Below are positions 15,620 through 24,034 of a stretch of DNA of 64,000 bases, in pieces (the stretch's first letter is position 1; each line of letters begins with the position of its first letter). The translations under genes were made by a program, and so were the position numbers. Origin of the DNA: Saprospiraceae bacterium (GTDB lineage Bacteria > Bacteroidota > Bacteroidia > Chitinophagales > Saprospiraceae). The notes below the pieces were generated by a model. It did not search any database and had not been told where the DNA came from. It worked only from the letters and a program-made list of their open reading frames with translations. The stretch spans positions 83,993 through 147,992 of the forward strand of contig JANQQI010000132.1 of assembly GCA_028285085.1 (NCBI GenBank), read 5' to 3'.

Positions 15620-16840
15620 TTAGGAAATGGTCTTCTTAGCGGCTTGCATCGGAATGCTGATACAACGCTTTTCCATGTAGGTCAGCATGCGCTCCATCAA
15701 ATCCTTGGTGGTCGCATCCAGATCTTCAAGCTCTTTCTTGAATACACTATTAATCGCGTGGTCTTTAACGGCCTTAATTTGCGTAGGGACTTCCCGCATC
15801 GCCCGTTCGATTTGCCGTTGCTGATAGACCGCGTAGTACTCGGAGAGATTCTGATTGATCATCGCTTTGCCTTTCTCTACTTCCTTTTCGCGGAAAGCCA
15901 AATTGGTATTAGCTAATTGACGCAGTCCGTCAATTTCAATGTATTGAACCGGGAAGTGCTCAATAATCCCCGAGTCAATATTATGCGGAATCGCGAGATC
16001 AATGATTAACTTTTCATTGGTTTCACCGGCAAGGAGCGTTTGATAAAGTTCAATATCAACAATAGCTTGAGTCGCACCAGTACAAACAATCAAGCAATCA
16101 AATCCATTTTGATGGGTTGGCAATTGATCGTAAGGCATCGCTTTGCCATCTAGCATCTCTGCGATATTGCGGGCACGTTCCTGATTACGGTTAAAAACAG
16201 TAACGTTATGATAACCGTGCTTTTTGAGGAACTTCGCCACCAGTGTATTCGTCTGGCCGGCTCCGACCATCAATACACGTGCATCTTTAGGCAGTTGCGT
16301 TCGCAGCAATTTCTGAATCGCCAGAGACACCACAGAAATGGGCTTCTCACCGATTCGCGTCTGATCGTATACTGCCTTAGCCGTTTGTACCGCAAACTTC
16401 ATCGCAAGGCGAATATCATCTGCGGTCAAACCCCACTCGCGGCAGCGATCATAGGCTTCCCGCAATTGACGGAGAATTTCTCGTTCACCGACCACTAATG
16501 AATCAATTGAGGCCGCCACTTCATAAAGATGGCGCAGGGCATCTTCACCTTCGTAATAGTTTACAACGGTATGCAAACGCTCCAGTTGATCCGTTCCTAA
16601 GCCAGGATTAACAGCCTGGAAAAATTTGCCGGTATCGATATTTTCGCTGGAAGAGAAGAAGTACATGACTCGATTACAGGTCGCCAAATAGAGCAACTCC
16701 GGGAGCTGGAACTGCTCGCGCAACGCATGGAGCTTATCCTGTAGCGATTGGCTATCAGATTGCTCGACCACGTAGCTGCCTAGATCAGCTAAGTGGGTGC
16801 TTCGATGCGTAATGGTTAATATTTTGTACTTCCTAAGCAT
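15620..16840 (-). CDS. hemA: Glutamyl-tRNA reductase
   Basis: GluTR reduces glutamyl-tRNA(Glu) to glutamate-1-semialdehyde, the first committed step of C5-pathway tetrapyrrole synthesis. The sequence has the catalytic cysteine in LATCNRV (Cys55), the substrate-binding VVGEREILRQLREAYD segment, and the NADPH-binding Rossmann loop VLMVGAGQTNTLVAKFL. The C-terminal dimerisation helices end near RMLTYMEKR. At 406 aa its length is normal. I chose the ATG at 16840; the frame extends to a TTG at 16861, but the homologous start KILTITHRS fits the later one. No other haem gene is adjacent. It lies between an acyl-CoA synthetase gene on the same strand and the convergent SH3-domain gene. Confidence 0.93.
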   Translation of the reverse strand: MLRKYKILTITHRSTHLADLGSYVVEQSDSQSLQDKLHALREQFQLPELLYLATCNRVMYFFSSSENIDTGKFFQAVNPGLGTDQLERLHTVVNYYEGEDALRHLYEVAASIDSLVVGEREILRQLREAYDRCREWGLTADDIRLAMKFAVQTAKAVYDQTRIGEKPISVVSLAIQKLLRTQLPKDARVLMVGAGQTNTLVAKFLKKHGYHNVTVFNRNQERARNIAEMLDGKAMPYDQLPTHQNGFDCLIVCTGATQAIVDIELYQTLLAGETNEKLIIDLAIPHNIDSGIIEHFPVQYIEIDGLRQLANTNLAFREKEVEKGKAMINQNLSEYYAVYQQRQIERAMREVPTQIKAVKDHAINSVFKKELEDLDATTKDLMERMLTYMEKRCISIPMQAAKKTIS

Positions 16841-16920
16841 TAACAATTCTACAAAATACAAATGTAATCTGCAGCGCTGTAATTTCTGTCATAGTTCTGT
16901 AAACAAGGTTGCAAACACAA

Positions 16921-18741
16921 CTATTGGTAAATTTCTTCGATCTCATTTTGGAATTTTTCCAAAATTACCCGTCGTTTGAGCTTCATGGTGGGTGTCAATT
17001 CAGCAACGGATCCATCGGCTTTTACGGGTTCCCAAACGGCATCCAATAAGGTGAATTTCTTAATTTGCTCGATGTGGCTAAACTCAGGATTGTAACGATT
17101 TACAATTTGCTGGTAGCGTTCCTGAACGCGCTCATCCTGAATCACATCACCACAGCAGGACCAATTGACACCATTTTTATCACACCAATCTTTCAGCGCT
17201 TCTTGAGAAGGAACGATTAAGGCGGACACAAACTTGCGTTTTTCTCCAACCACCATGATTTGTTCGATCAAAAAATCCTCTTTAAAGCGATTTTCAATCG
17301 GAGCAGGTGCAACGTATTTGCCTCCCGAGGTTTTTAGCAGTTCCTTTTTACGATCCGTAATGGCTAAGAAAGTGCGGCCGTCGGGTTGCTTAATAAGTTT
17401 TCCGACATCTCCGGTACAGAACCATGGCTCGCCGTCAATTTCTTTCGTTACCTCTGCCGTTTTATCGGGCTTATTGTAATAGCCCATCATGATATTAGGC
17501 CCTCTCGCCAGAATTTCGCCTTCCCCTTCGCGATAATCTCCAGAGGTTGGATCGATTCGGAGTTCTACCTGATCAACCGCCATGCCCACCGTACCGATCA
17601 TCGCTTCGGTATCATTGAAGCGGTTAAATGCCAAGCCGGGCGAGGTTTCGGTCAAGCCATAACCCTCCCGGATCGGAATGCCGGCCGCAGAAAATACTTT
17701 GACCATTTTGACCGGGCAAGCCGCAGCGCCCGTCAGAATGCCTTTGATCTCGCCTCCAAGGGCTTCACGCCATTTACTGAAGATCAGTCGATCAGCTAAA
17801 CGACGTTGTATTCCTGCCCATCCACTATATTTTTTACCAAAATCATAGTCATCGGTCAACGAAAGTGCCCAGAAAAACAAACGACGTTTCATCCCCGTCA
17901 AGGTCAATCCTTTATTGTAAATCTTTTCGTATACCTTTTCCAGAAGCCGGGGCACAGTGGTAAAGAAATTTGGTTTCACCGCGCGCAGGTCCCCTTCTTC
18001 GCCACCAAGATTATCCGTTCCGGTAAACGTTACACTGACGCCGGCGAAGGTGTAAGCGTAAGCTGCTGTGCGCTCGAAGATGTGACACAGTGGCAGAAAA
18101 CTCAGCACGCGATCGCCCGATTCAACCGGCAATAACGACTTGACTGCCCGGACATTACTCACAATATTCTTATGGGACAACATCACCCCTTTAGGATTAC
18201 CTGTAGTTCCAGAAGTATAAATAATCGTCGCTAAATCTTCGGCTTTCACCTGACCTTTAGACGCTTCTAAAACCGCATCATCTCCCTCCGCAAAGAGGGT
18301 AGACCAATGCTTCACATCATCCCGATTTTCAAAGGTATAAATGTCCTTTAGACTCGACACATTACTTTGACTCTTTTTAACTTTATCGTATAAATCACCG
18401 CCCCCAACAAAGCAATATTTCACTTCTGAGTCATTGAAAATATATTCATAATCGCTAGAGCTAATGGTTGGGTAAACCGGGATCGTAATGACGCCAATTT
18501 GTTGCATTCCAATGTCCATAACTGTCCACTCCGGGCGATTTTTATAGACCACGAGCGCTACCTTATCACCGGCTTTCAATCCCAGTTTCAACAAACCGTG
18601 GCTGACACGATTCGCCATATCAATGATCTCAGACGTACTGTAATACGTCCACTTGCCATCTTTTTTATATCCGAATGCTTTTTCTAAAGGGTAAGTCGCC
18701 TGCTGATAATAAATAAAGTCAAAAAGTCTGCTGATTTCCAT
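16921..18741 (-). CDS. Long-chain fatty-acid-CoA ligase (AMP-binding), copy 1
   Basis: A 606-aa adenylate-forming enzyme that activates long-chain fatty acids to acyl-CoA through an acyl-AMP intermediate. It carries the AMP-binding P-loop TIIYTSGTTGNPKGVMLSH (about 172-190), the REGYGLTETSP motif (A5) and TGDVGKLIKQPDGRTFLAITDRKKELLKTSGGKYVAP, which contains the ATP- and Lys-binding elements of the FadD15-type enzymes. No membrane segment or tag is present. A close paralogue lies 2.5 kb away on the same strand (21210-22991), and the two share the order of all motifs. Start at ATG 18741 (MEISRLFDFI), which matches the start of the paralogue (MDFRRLFDIF). Confidence 0.93.
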   Translation of the reverse strand: MEISRLFDFIYYQQATYPLEKAFGYKKDGKWTYYSTSEIIDMANRVSHGLLKLGLKAGDKVALVVYKNRPEWTVMDIGMQQIGVITIPVYPTISSSDYEYIFNDSEVKYCFVGGGDLYDKVKKSQSNVSSLKDIYTFENRDDVKHWSTLFAEGDDAVLEASKGQVKAEDLATIIYTSGTTGNPKGVMLSHKNIVSNVRAVKSLLPVESGDRVLSFLPLCHIFERTAAYAYTFAGVSVTFTGTDNLGGEEGDLRAVKPNFFTTVPRLLEKVYEKIYNKGLTLTGMKRRLFFWALSLTDDYDFGKKYSGWAGIQRRLADRLIFSKWREALGGEIKGILTGAAACPVKMVKVFSAAGIPIREGYGLTETSPGLAFNRFNDTEAMIGTVGMAVDQVELRIDPTSGDYREGEGEILARGPNIMMGYYNKPDKTAEVTKEIDGEPWFCTGDVGKLIKQPDGRTFLAITDRKKELLKTSGGKYVAPAPIENRFKEDFLIEQIMVVGEKRKFVSALIVPSQEALKDWCDKNGVNWSCCGDVIQDERVQERYQQIVNRYNPEFSHIEQIKKFTLLDAVWEPVKADGSVAELTPTMKLKRRVILEKFQNEIEEIYQ

Positions 18742-19404
18742 TGCGAATTGTTGTAGGTCGATAATTTGATATTAATATATGCTTAAACTTTCAGTAGATC
18801 GAAAATCTAAACACGCCTTAGACTACGGTCAAGATGCGTACAGCCTAAATTATTTTGGTTAGTAAACGCCCAGCTTCGGAAAATTAGAGCCTGAAACAAG
18901 TTCCACTCTAAAATACTTCTATTTTCCACCGCTGCAAATTTTTCTATTGACGGATATGTACTTGCCCAAAAGATTAGGCCTTTCAGGTTCAAAATAGACT
19001 TCCGCAAAAAAGCAACACGCAAAGTCCCTAAAAAGATGTCCTTTTCAGGTTGATCCCCCGAGAAAAAAGGCATAAAGCCAGAATTGAAGTAAAAACAACC
19101 GGACTTAAGACAGCAAAAATGACTCTGAACGAAATGCCACATTGGCTAAAACATAACCTTAAAATACAATAGGAATATGCTAAAAAACCCAGATAGCGCT
19201 GTTAGACACTATTCGGGCAGTACTTCGTCTGTTTGAAGCATTTAGAGATGAAAAAGACAACCGCCAGGAGCAAAGCTCAGCAATTGGTCTTTGGAGTCGA
19301 GGTCTGCAAACCTAAGACACTGCCAACGCCTTTTGCCTTCAAGTATCTGACGAGATACACCAAGAATGGAAATAATAAACATCAGGCCTAATGTGAAATA
19401 GTGA
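18742..19404. other. Gene-poor interval of about 660 bp
   Basis: No convincing gene. A 111-codon minus-strand frame (18807-19142) has no recognisable motif and a composition unlike its neighbours. A 47-codon plus-strand frame at 19248-19391 begins with Lys-Lys-Thr-Thr and is also unsupported. The sequence looks like decayed or regulatory DNA upstream of the acyl-CoA ligase. I see no strong promoter, repeat or RNA structure. Confidence 0.5.
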
Positions 19405-20037
19405 TTAGCTTAATTTTTTGATCACCTTTTCAATGCGCTTACGCTTTGAGACTTTTTCTACCTCTGGTAAGCGAGCAAAAAGAACTTCAACAAAGGCTGC
19501 TTGATGATCAGTAATTAGTACTACGGCCGCCCTTTCTGCGTACATTGGCAATTGATTGACCGGGCAATGTGTGAGTTGTTTTAGAATCATCGCCAAGGCG
19601 GTATCCCGATACGATGCTTGCCCATAAAGCTGAATGAGAATCGCTACAAATTGATCTCGAGTAATTACAGAGCCTGCGGCGGCGGCTTTTTCTAAAAGTG
19701 GGAGGTGATCGTGAAGTTGAGGGGCACAGACTGTTCCCAAGGCACTGAGCGCCGTCATTGCCCCCCACTGTAAACGATTATTTTTGTGGTCCAGCAGTTG
19801 AAGGAAAGCATCGAAGTGAGGCGCAATTAAAGCCGGATTTCGCTCGCCGACTTCGTAAAGCACTTTGATGGCATCGCTCTGAATAGCCTTTTTCTGAGTG
19901 GTCAGATAACTAACCAATTCTTTCACGGCAAGAGCATCTTTGCTTTGCACGATTTGCGTTGCCAGCTCAATATTGGGTTCCTCTCCCCGGATACCAAGAC
20001 TGGAAGCGAGTTGATCGGAAAGTGTCATGATCGCCAT
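19405..20037 (-). CDS. HEAT-repeat-like protein
   Basis: A 210-aa all-helical protein of alpha-solenoid type. Repeating helix pairs such as KALAVKELVSYLTT-like and NPALIAPHFDAFLQLLDHKNNRLQWGAMTALSALG show the Asp/Asn-Arg-Trp-x-Ala pattern of HEAT repeats (about residues 30-150). No signal peptide or catalytic motif. The start overlaps the end of the zinc-ribbon gene by 13 bp (ATG 20037) or 4 bp (ATG 20028), so the genes are translationally coupled in a cassette of four minus-strand genes. HEAT proteins act as scaffolds; the partner is unknown. The overlap favours a function shared with the zinc-ribbon protein, which is inference. Confidence 0.72.
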   Translation of the reverse strand: MAIMTLSDQLASSLGIRGEEPNIELATQIVQSKDALAVKELVSYLTTQKKAIQSDAIKVLYEVGERNPALIAPHFDAFLQLLDHKNNRLQWGAMTALSALGTVCAPQLHDHLPLLEKAAAAGSVITRDQFVAILIQLYGQASYRDTALAMILKQLTHCPVNQLPMYAERAAVVLITDHQAAFVEVLFARLPEVEKVSKRKRIEKVIKKLS

Positions 20038-20285
20038 CTTTCAAGTTTAACAATACCACGGGTAAAAAATCCGGCTATGAACCCGGGGAACCCCATTTCT
20101 TTCATTTTGCCTTTGACGAAGGTCCGCATTTGGTTGACATCCCAATCGGGGTGCACAAATTCACCGTTGACATAACACAAGCTGCAATACATTGTGTTTT
20201 TACTGCCGTCCTTATTACGGCTGCCACCGTTGGGATCTCTTTTTAGCGGCATCCCACAGCTTTGGCAATTTTTATAGCTTTTCAT
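20025..20285 (-). CDS. Putative zinc-ribbon protein
   Basis: An 86-aa protein with the two-knuckle zinc ribbon CQSCGMPL (Cys8, Cys11) and YCSLCYVNGEF (about Cys34, Cys37). The pattern, including the DGSKNTMYCSLCY stretch and the following Pro-Asp-Trp, is that of the widespread putative zinc ribbon domain family (zf-ribbon type 2), whose role is unknown. The C-terminal half is basic and helical (KGKMKEMGFPGFIAGFF). The gene is 11 bp from the XRE gene upstream and overlaps the HEAT-repeat gene downstream, so it belongs to the same transcript. Start at ATG 20285. Confidence 0.82.
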   Translation of the reverse strand: MKSYKNCQSCGMPLKRDPNGGSRNKDGSKNTMYCSLCYVNGEFVHPDWDVNQMRTFVKGKMKEMGFPGFIAGFFTRGIVKLERWRS

Positions 20286-20296
20286 AATAAATGAGT

Positions 20297-20539
20297 TTAG
20301 TACACCTCTTCTAGAACTTGCTCCGGAATGGTATCATCAACGTAAGCCAGAATATCTCCCGGTTGACAGCGAAGCGTTTTACAGATTAAGCCCAGCGTTC
20401 TGAAACGAACCCCCTTGGCTTTGCCCGTTTTTAAAAGCGATAAATTGGTCATGGAAATACCAACCGCTTCCGATAATTCCTTGAGTTTCATTTTACGCTG
20501 CGCCAGCACCACGTCCAAATTGATCACAATACCACTCAT
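20297..20539 (-). CDS. XRE-family (YozG-like) transcriptional regulator
   Basis: An 80-aa single-domain helix-turn-helix protein: VVLAQRKMKLKELSEAVGISMTNLSLLKTGKAKGVRFRTL is the compact Cro/C1-type fold, and LGLICKTLRCQPGDILAYV is the standard last helix of the YozG/YozA-like group. It overlaps the upstream DUF2975 membrane gene by 4 bp (ATGA type). Such XRE and DUF2975 pairs are widespread and conserved; the membrane partner is thought to control the regulator, though the mechanism is not established. Start at ATG 20539. Confidence 0.9.
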   Translation of the reverse strand: MSGIVINLDVVLAQRKMKLKELSEAVGISMTNLSLLKTGKAKGVRFRTLGLICKTLRCQPGDILAYVDDTIPEQVLEEVY

Positions 20540-21090
20540 ATAATTGCTTTTGAATCTTCAAATAATTTTTTCCCCTCACTAAATACCATTTTTAATACCA
20601 AACAACCAGCACTAAACAATAATGCACCGAACGGGATAGACAAGTTCACCATATTCGACTGTTCGAAATTGATATTAAAACTACCAATCAAGGCCATCCA
20701 TAAGCCCAGGGCCGCCATACTTTGGAAACTGCGAATATTTTGATCATAAAAAGTTTTCAGACTACGAATGGACCGAATAATGCCCATCCATTTCCAAAGG
20801 ATCAGCAAGCTCATGAAGAATAATAGACTACTCCTGAAAAACCACCAATACATGCTCTTTGCACTTAAATCAGACAAGGCCAAGCCCTCACTACCGGGCG
20901 GTTTTAGTTTAACTTTAAAGTTACTCAAGCCGGCATCAAAGCCGTTGACTAAGTACCAAGTTTGATAGGCTTCAGGGTTGATATGCCAATGGATCACCAT
21001 GACGACCAACAAAAGATATAGTAACAGACCGGCGCCAAATGCCACTCTTGTCAACCAATGGGCCCATTTCATTCCTTTGTGGTCACTCAT
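20536..21090 (-). CDS. DUF2975 membrane protein
   Basis: A 184-aa inner-membrane protein with four predicted helices: LTRVAFGAGLLLYLLLVVMVIHW, WFFRSSLLFFMSLLILWKW, SMAALGLWMALIGSFNI and IPFGALLFSAGCLVLKMVF. The layout, with the helix-2 hairpin and the LKTFYDQNIRSF loop, is that of DUF2975 proteins, and the overlap with a YozG-like regulator gene is the family's usual context. It is probably the first gene of the four-gene cassette DUF2975 - XRE - zinc ribbon - HEAT. The signal it senses is unknown. Start at ATG 21090. Confidence 0.85.
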   Translation of the reverse strand: MSDHKGMKWAHWLTRVAFGAGLLLYLLLVVMVIHWHINPEAYQTWYLVNGFDAGLSNFKVKLKPPGSEGLALSDLSAKSMYWWFFRSSLLFFMSLLILWKWMGIIRSIRSLKTFYDQNIRSFQSMAALGLWMALIGSFNINFEQSNMVNLSIPFGALLFSAGCLVLKMVFSEGKKLFEDSKAII

Positions 21091-21209
21091 ATTTTGTATC
21101 TACGTCATTTAATTTAATTCAAAGGTAATAAATTTTATGTTTTATTTAAAATTTTAACCACAAATCACAACCCGAATGCAGCGTACAGACTAGACCAAAA
21201 GGGCCATTT

Positions 21210-22991
21210 TCAGAGGTAAAGGGAATCGATTTCTTTTGAGAATTTTTCCATGAGATAAGGTCGGCGCAGTTTTAAGTTAGGCGTCAGGCCGCCATTCTCC
21301 ACGCCCCATTCATCCGGCAGTAACAGGAAAGAACGGATTTTCTGCACGGACTCCCACTGCTCGTTTAGTTCAGCGATCAATTGCTCGTAGAAAGCTTCAA
21401 CACGGTTGTTGTGCACCATGTAGGCCGGCGCAGTCCAATGGATACCCTCGCGATGGCACCATTGCTTAAGTTGTGGAAAATTAGGAACGATCAGTGCAGT
21501 GACAAAAGGCCGCTGAAAGCCAACAATCATGCTTTGCAAAATATAAGGCGAGCTATTGCAAGTATTTTCTAAGACCTGAGGGGCCACATATTTCCCCGAA
21601 GAAGTTTTGAATATATCTTTTTTGCGATCGGTGATTGTTAAAAAACGCTTGTGTACCATCTTACCCACATCACCGGTATGAAACCAACCTTGGTCATCCA
21701 ACACTTTGCTGGTCAAATCGGGTTGCTGGCAATAGCCTTGCATGATACCCGGTCCGCGCACGACGATCTCTCCACTCCCTTCTTCATTGGGGCTATCGAT
21801 CCGCAGCTCAATTCCCGGAATAGGGATGCCGACGGTACCGAAGCGTACGCCTCCGGGCTCAAACCGATTGAAAGCAATGACCGGAGAAGTTTCCGTCAAA
21901 CCATAGCCTTCCCGGATATCAATCCCTGCCGCCGAAAACAAGCGGCCGAGTTTCGGGTCCAGTGCGGCGGCGCCAACCACAACGCCTTCCACTTTTCCGC
22001 CCAAGAGGCGACGCCAACGACGATATACCAACCAATTTGCTACCCAAAGCTTGAGTCCGTAGCGAATAGAAGGTCGTTTCCGGGTGTGATAACGCTCCCC
22101 CAGACGAATCGCCCAAAGCACGATACGCCGCTGCAGGCCCGATAGTTCATTGGCTCGTAGCAAGATACCGTCATACATCCGCTCAAGTAAGCGAGGTACA
22201 CTGGTAAAGTAATGGGGTTTGACTTTTTGAAAATAAGTGACCGCCTGATCTAGCTGGTCAATGTAATGAATTGAAGCGCCCGCCGCAATGTAGGTAAACA
22301 CCACCATACGTTCAAAGATATGACTCATCGGCAGAAAGCTCACGACACGCTTATCACAATCCACGGGTACCAGCGTAATTGTCGCCTTGATATTGCTTAC
22401 AATATTATAATGTGACAGCATCACACCTTTGGGGACACCAGAAGCTCCGGAGGTATAAATGATCGTTGCTAAGTCATGTTCGTCAATCGCATGCTTTCGG
22501 TCGGTGATGGTAGCCAAATGATCCGCATCAGGCGAGTGACTCAAAGTCGTCCAAGAGGGTTGCCCCGCATCAATATCCAGACAAAAGAGGTGCTCAAAAA
22601 GCGGAAGCTCACCTTTAATTGCGGCCACCTTATCATAAAGCTGTGAGTGAGAGCATACACAAAATCGAATCTCCGCGTTGGAAAAAATGTGTTTTAGTTC
22701 TTGCGAGCCCGTGCTGGCGTGGATGGGCACCACGACTAAGCCGAGCTGCAGGCTCCCGAAATCCAGAAAATTCCAGTAAGGATGGCTATGCTCAAATAAG
22801 AGTGCGATACGATCTCCCACTTGTGCGTTCAAATCTAATAAGGCCGCGCTCACCCGATCGATCTCCGCCAGACAAGCATCAGTACTGTATTTCTGCCAAC
22901 GATCATGCGCTTGAGGATACGCCAAAGCCGTATTCTGTGGGTATCGCGCTTGCTGAAAGGAAAAGATGTCGAATAATCGCCGAAAGTCCAT
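21210..22991 (-). CDS. Long-chain fatty-acid-CoA ligase (AMP-binding), copy 2
   Basis: A 593-aa paralogue of the enzyme at 16921-18741. The AMP-binding loop reads YTSGASGVPKGVMLSH; Ala-Ser replaces the usual Thr-Thr/Ser-Thr, while the invariant Gly, Pro and Lys are kept. REGYGLTETSP, TGDVGKMV and TDRKKDIFKTSSGKYVAPQ are all present, so an active ligase is expected, perhaps with different chain-length preference. The copy is slightly GC-richer and diverged throughout, so the duplication is old. The four-gene HEAT / zinc-ribbon / XRE / DUF2975 cassette lies between the two copies. Start at ATG 22991. Confidence 0.93.
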   Translation of the reverse strand: MDFRRLFDIFSFQQARYPQNTALAYPQAHDRWQKYSTDACLAEIDRVSAALLDLNAQVGDRIALLFEHSHPYWNFLDFGSLQLGLVVVPIHASTGSQELKHIFSNAEIRFCVCSHSQLYDKVAAIKGELPLFEHLFCLDIDAGQPSWTTLSHSPDADHLATITDRKHAIDEHDLATIIYTSGASGVPKGVMLSHYNIVSNIKATITLVPVDCDKRVVSFLPMSHIFERMVVFTYIAAGASIHYIDQLDQAVTYFQKVKPHYFTSVPRLLERMYDGILLRANELSGLQRRIVLWAIRLGERYHTRKRPSIRYGLKLWVANWLVYRRWRRLLGGKVEGVVVGAAALDPKLGRLFSAAGIDIREGYGLTETSPVIAFNRFEPGGVRFGTVGIPIPGIELRIDSPNEEGSGEIVVRGPGIMQGYCQQPDLTSKVLDDQGWFHTGDVGKMVHKRFLTITDRKKDIFKTSSGKYVAPQVLENTCNSSPYILQSMIVGFQRPFVTALIVPNFPQLKQWCHREGIHWTAPAYMVHNNRVEAFYEQLIAELNEQWESVQKIRSFLLLPDEWGVENGGLTPNLKLRRPYLMEKFSKEIDSLYL

Positions 22992-23090
22992 AAAACCGGA
23001 TCGCTGGTTCTTGTGCTGAGTGTTTCTAAAGTTATAAAAAATACCCTACCACCCGCATAATGCTTCATAATAATGTTTGAACTTAAATAA

Positions 23091-23124
23091 CAAGAGCCGC
23101 TCCCTGCGCAGGAAGCGGCCCTTG
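23091..23124 (-). terminator. GC-rich hairpin after the YceI gene
   Basis: A nearly perfect stem: CAAGAGCCGCTCC pairs with GGAAGCGGCCCTTG around a short loop CTGCGCA. It lies 31 bp after the stop of the YceI gene (minus strand, ending at 23155). On that strand it is followed by TTATTTAAG, which makes a moderate T-rich tail. Confidence 0.65.
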
Positions 23125-23154
23125 AAAATGGCTATTCAGCCAAGCTAACTCTTC

Positions 23155-23832
23155 TTAGTGGTCAGCACGTTGTGCTTTGATTTCCAAGTTGAGAGACACC
23201 TCATCGTTGATGATTTTGTCAGCAGTCAACTCTTTGAAAAAGTTACCAGAACCGTACTTAATATTCCAATCGGTACGATTGATGGTGAACTTAGGTGTGA
23301 TTGCACTAATCATTTGATCAGTGATGATGACATTAGCTGGGAAGGTAACGCTTTTGGTTACACCGTTCAAAGTCAAATTACCTTTGATGGTGTGATTTGC
23401 TTCAGCATTGCCGCTCAATGGCTCAACTGCTATCACTTGGAACATCCCGGTAGGATTTTTAGCCACGTCAAAGAAGTCAGGCGACTTCAGGTGACCTTCC
23501 AAGTCAGATTTTTGCTCACCAGACAAATCCGTTACATTCAAGCTATTCATATCGATACCAAACTGACCGCTAGAGATAGCTCCGTTGCTGATACCGAGGG
23601 TGCCTTTTTGAATAGCAAAGGTTCCGGTGTGAACAGAGTTACCAACTTGCTTACCAGCCGCCCAGTATACTTTTCCTTCGTTAACTTGGTACTCAGTAGC
23701 AGAAGCTGTTTTTTCTGCTGCAGGTTGAGACGCTTCTTCCGTTTTTGCTGCCTCACCCTCAGCTTCGCTTCCGCAAGAGAACAAGAAAGCAACAGCAAGA
23801 ATTGCCAAAGTGATTTTTGATAGTACTTTCAT
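23155..23832 (-). CDS. YceI-family lipoprotein
   Basis: A 225-aa lipoprotein: signal peptide MKVLSKITLAILAVAFLFSC with the lipobox Cys20, an acidic/Ala-rich linker, then the YceI beta-barrel (about 47-222). Within it, VYWAAGKQVGNSVHTGTFAIQKG and SGEQKSDLEGHLKSPDFFDVAKNP match the family (the last is the usual HLKSPDFFD motif), followed by NGVTKSVTFPANVII and NRTDWNIKYGSGNFFK. YceI proteins bind isoprenoid or amphipathic ligands in the periplasm. The mature protein should sit at a membrane face through its lipid anchor. The gene is monocistronic, with a promoter-like sequence upstream and a hairpin terminator downstream. Confidence 0.92.
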   Translation of the reverse strand: MKVLSKITLAILAVAFLFSCGSEAEGEAAKTEEASQPAAEKTASATEYQVNEGKVYWAAGKQVGNSVHTGTFAIQKGTLGISNGAISSGQFGIDMNSLNVTDLSGEQKSDLEGHLKSPDFFDVAKNPTGMFQVIAVEPLSGNAEANHTIKGNLTLNGVTKSVTFPANVIITDQMISAITPKFTINRTDWNIKYGSGNFFKELTADKIINDEVSLNLEIKAQRADH

Positions 23833-23878
23833 TGATTTTAAAGTTGTGTTATTGAAATAATTGTGAATAGGTTTAAAA

Positions 23879-23909
23879 AAAGTCTAAACCCGATTTAAAT
23901 CTATTCAAA
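23879..23909 (-). promoter_or_regulatory. Candidate promoter of the YceI gene
   Basis: On the minus strand, TTTG (complement of 23906-23909), a spacer of exactly 19 bp, and TAGACTTT (complement of 23879-23886) approximate the Bacteroidota TTTG-N19-TAnnTTTG promoter. The -7 element deviates at two of six fixed positions. It lies 47 bp upstream of the ATG. Confidence 0.4.
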
Positions 23910-24034
23910 CATAAATGCACTAGGAGAAGCAGATGTTTATAGTAGCAAGCTGCAAATATAGAGATTTGGGGAAATATAAGGATAGAACTACTTTAAATAC
24001 TTTGTAAACTCAATTATAAATCATGACGCTTGAC

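Noticed and set aside
12631..16921. The 14-mer GGTTGCAAACACAA near 12631 and 16908
   Set aside because: A repeated 14-mer is expected by chance several times in 64 kb, and there is no supporting context.
18807..19142. A 111-codon open frame on the minus strand
   Set aside because: It has no recognisable domain, a composition unlike nearby genes and no start signal; it probably reflects random openness in gene-poor DNA.
19248..19391. A 47-codon plus-strand frame beginning with Lys-Lys-Thr-Thr
   Set aside because: No family resemblance, no promoter signal, and only a short frame; kept as an unannotated interval.
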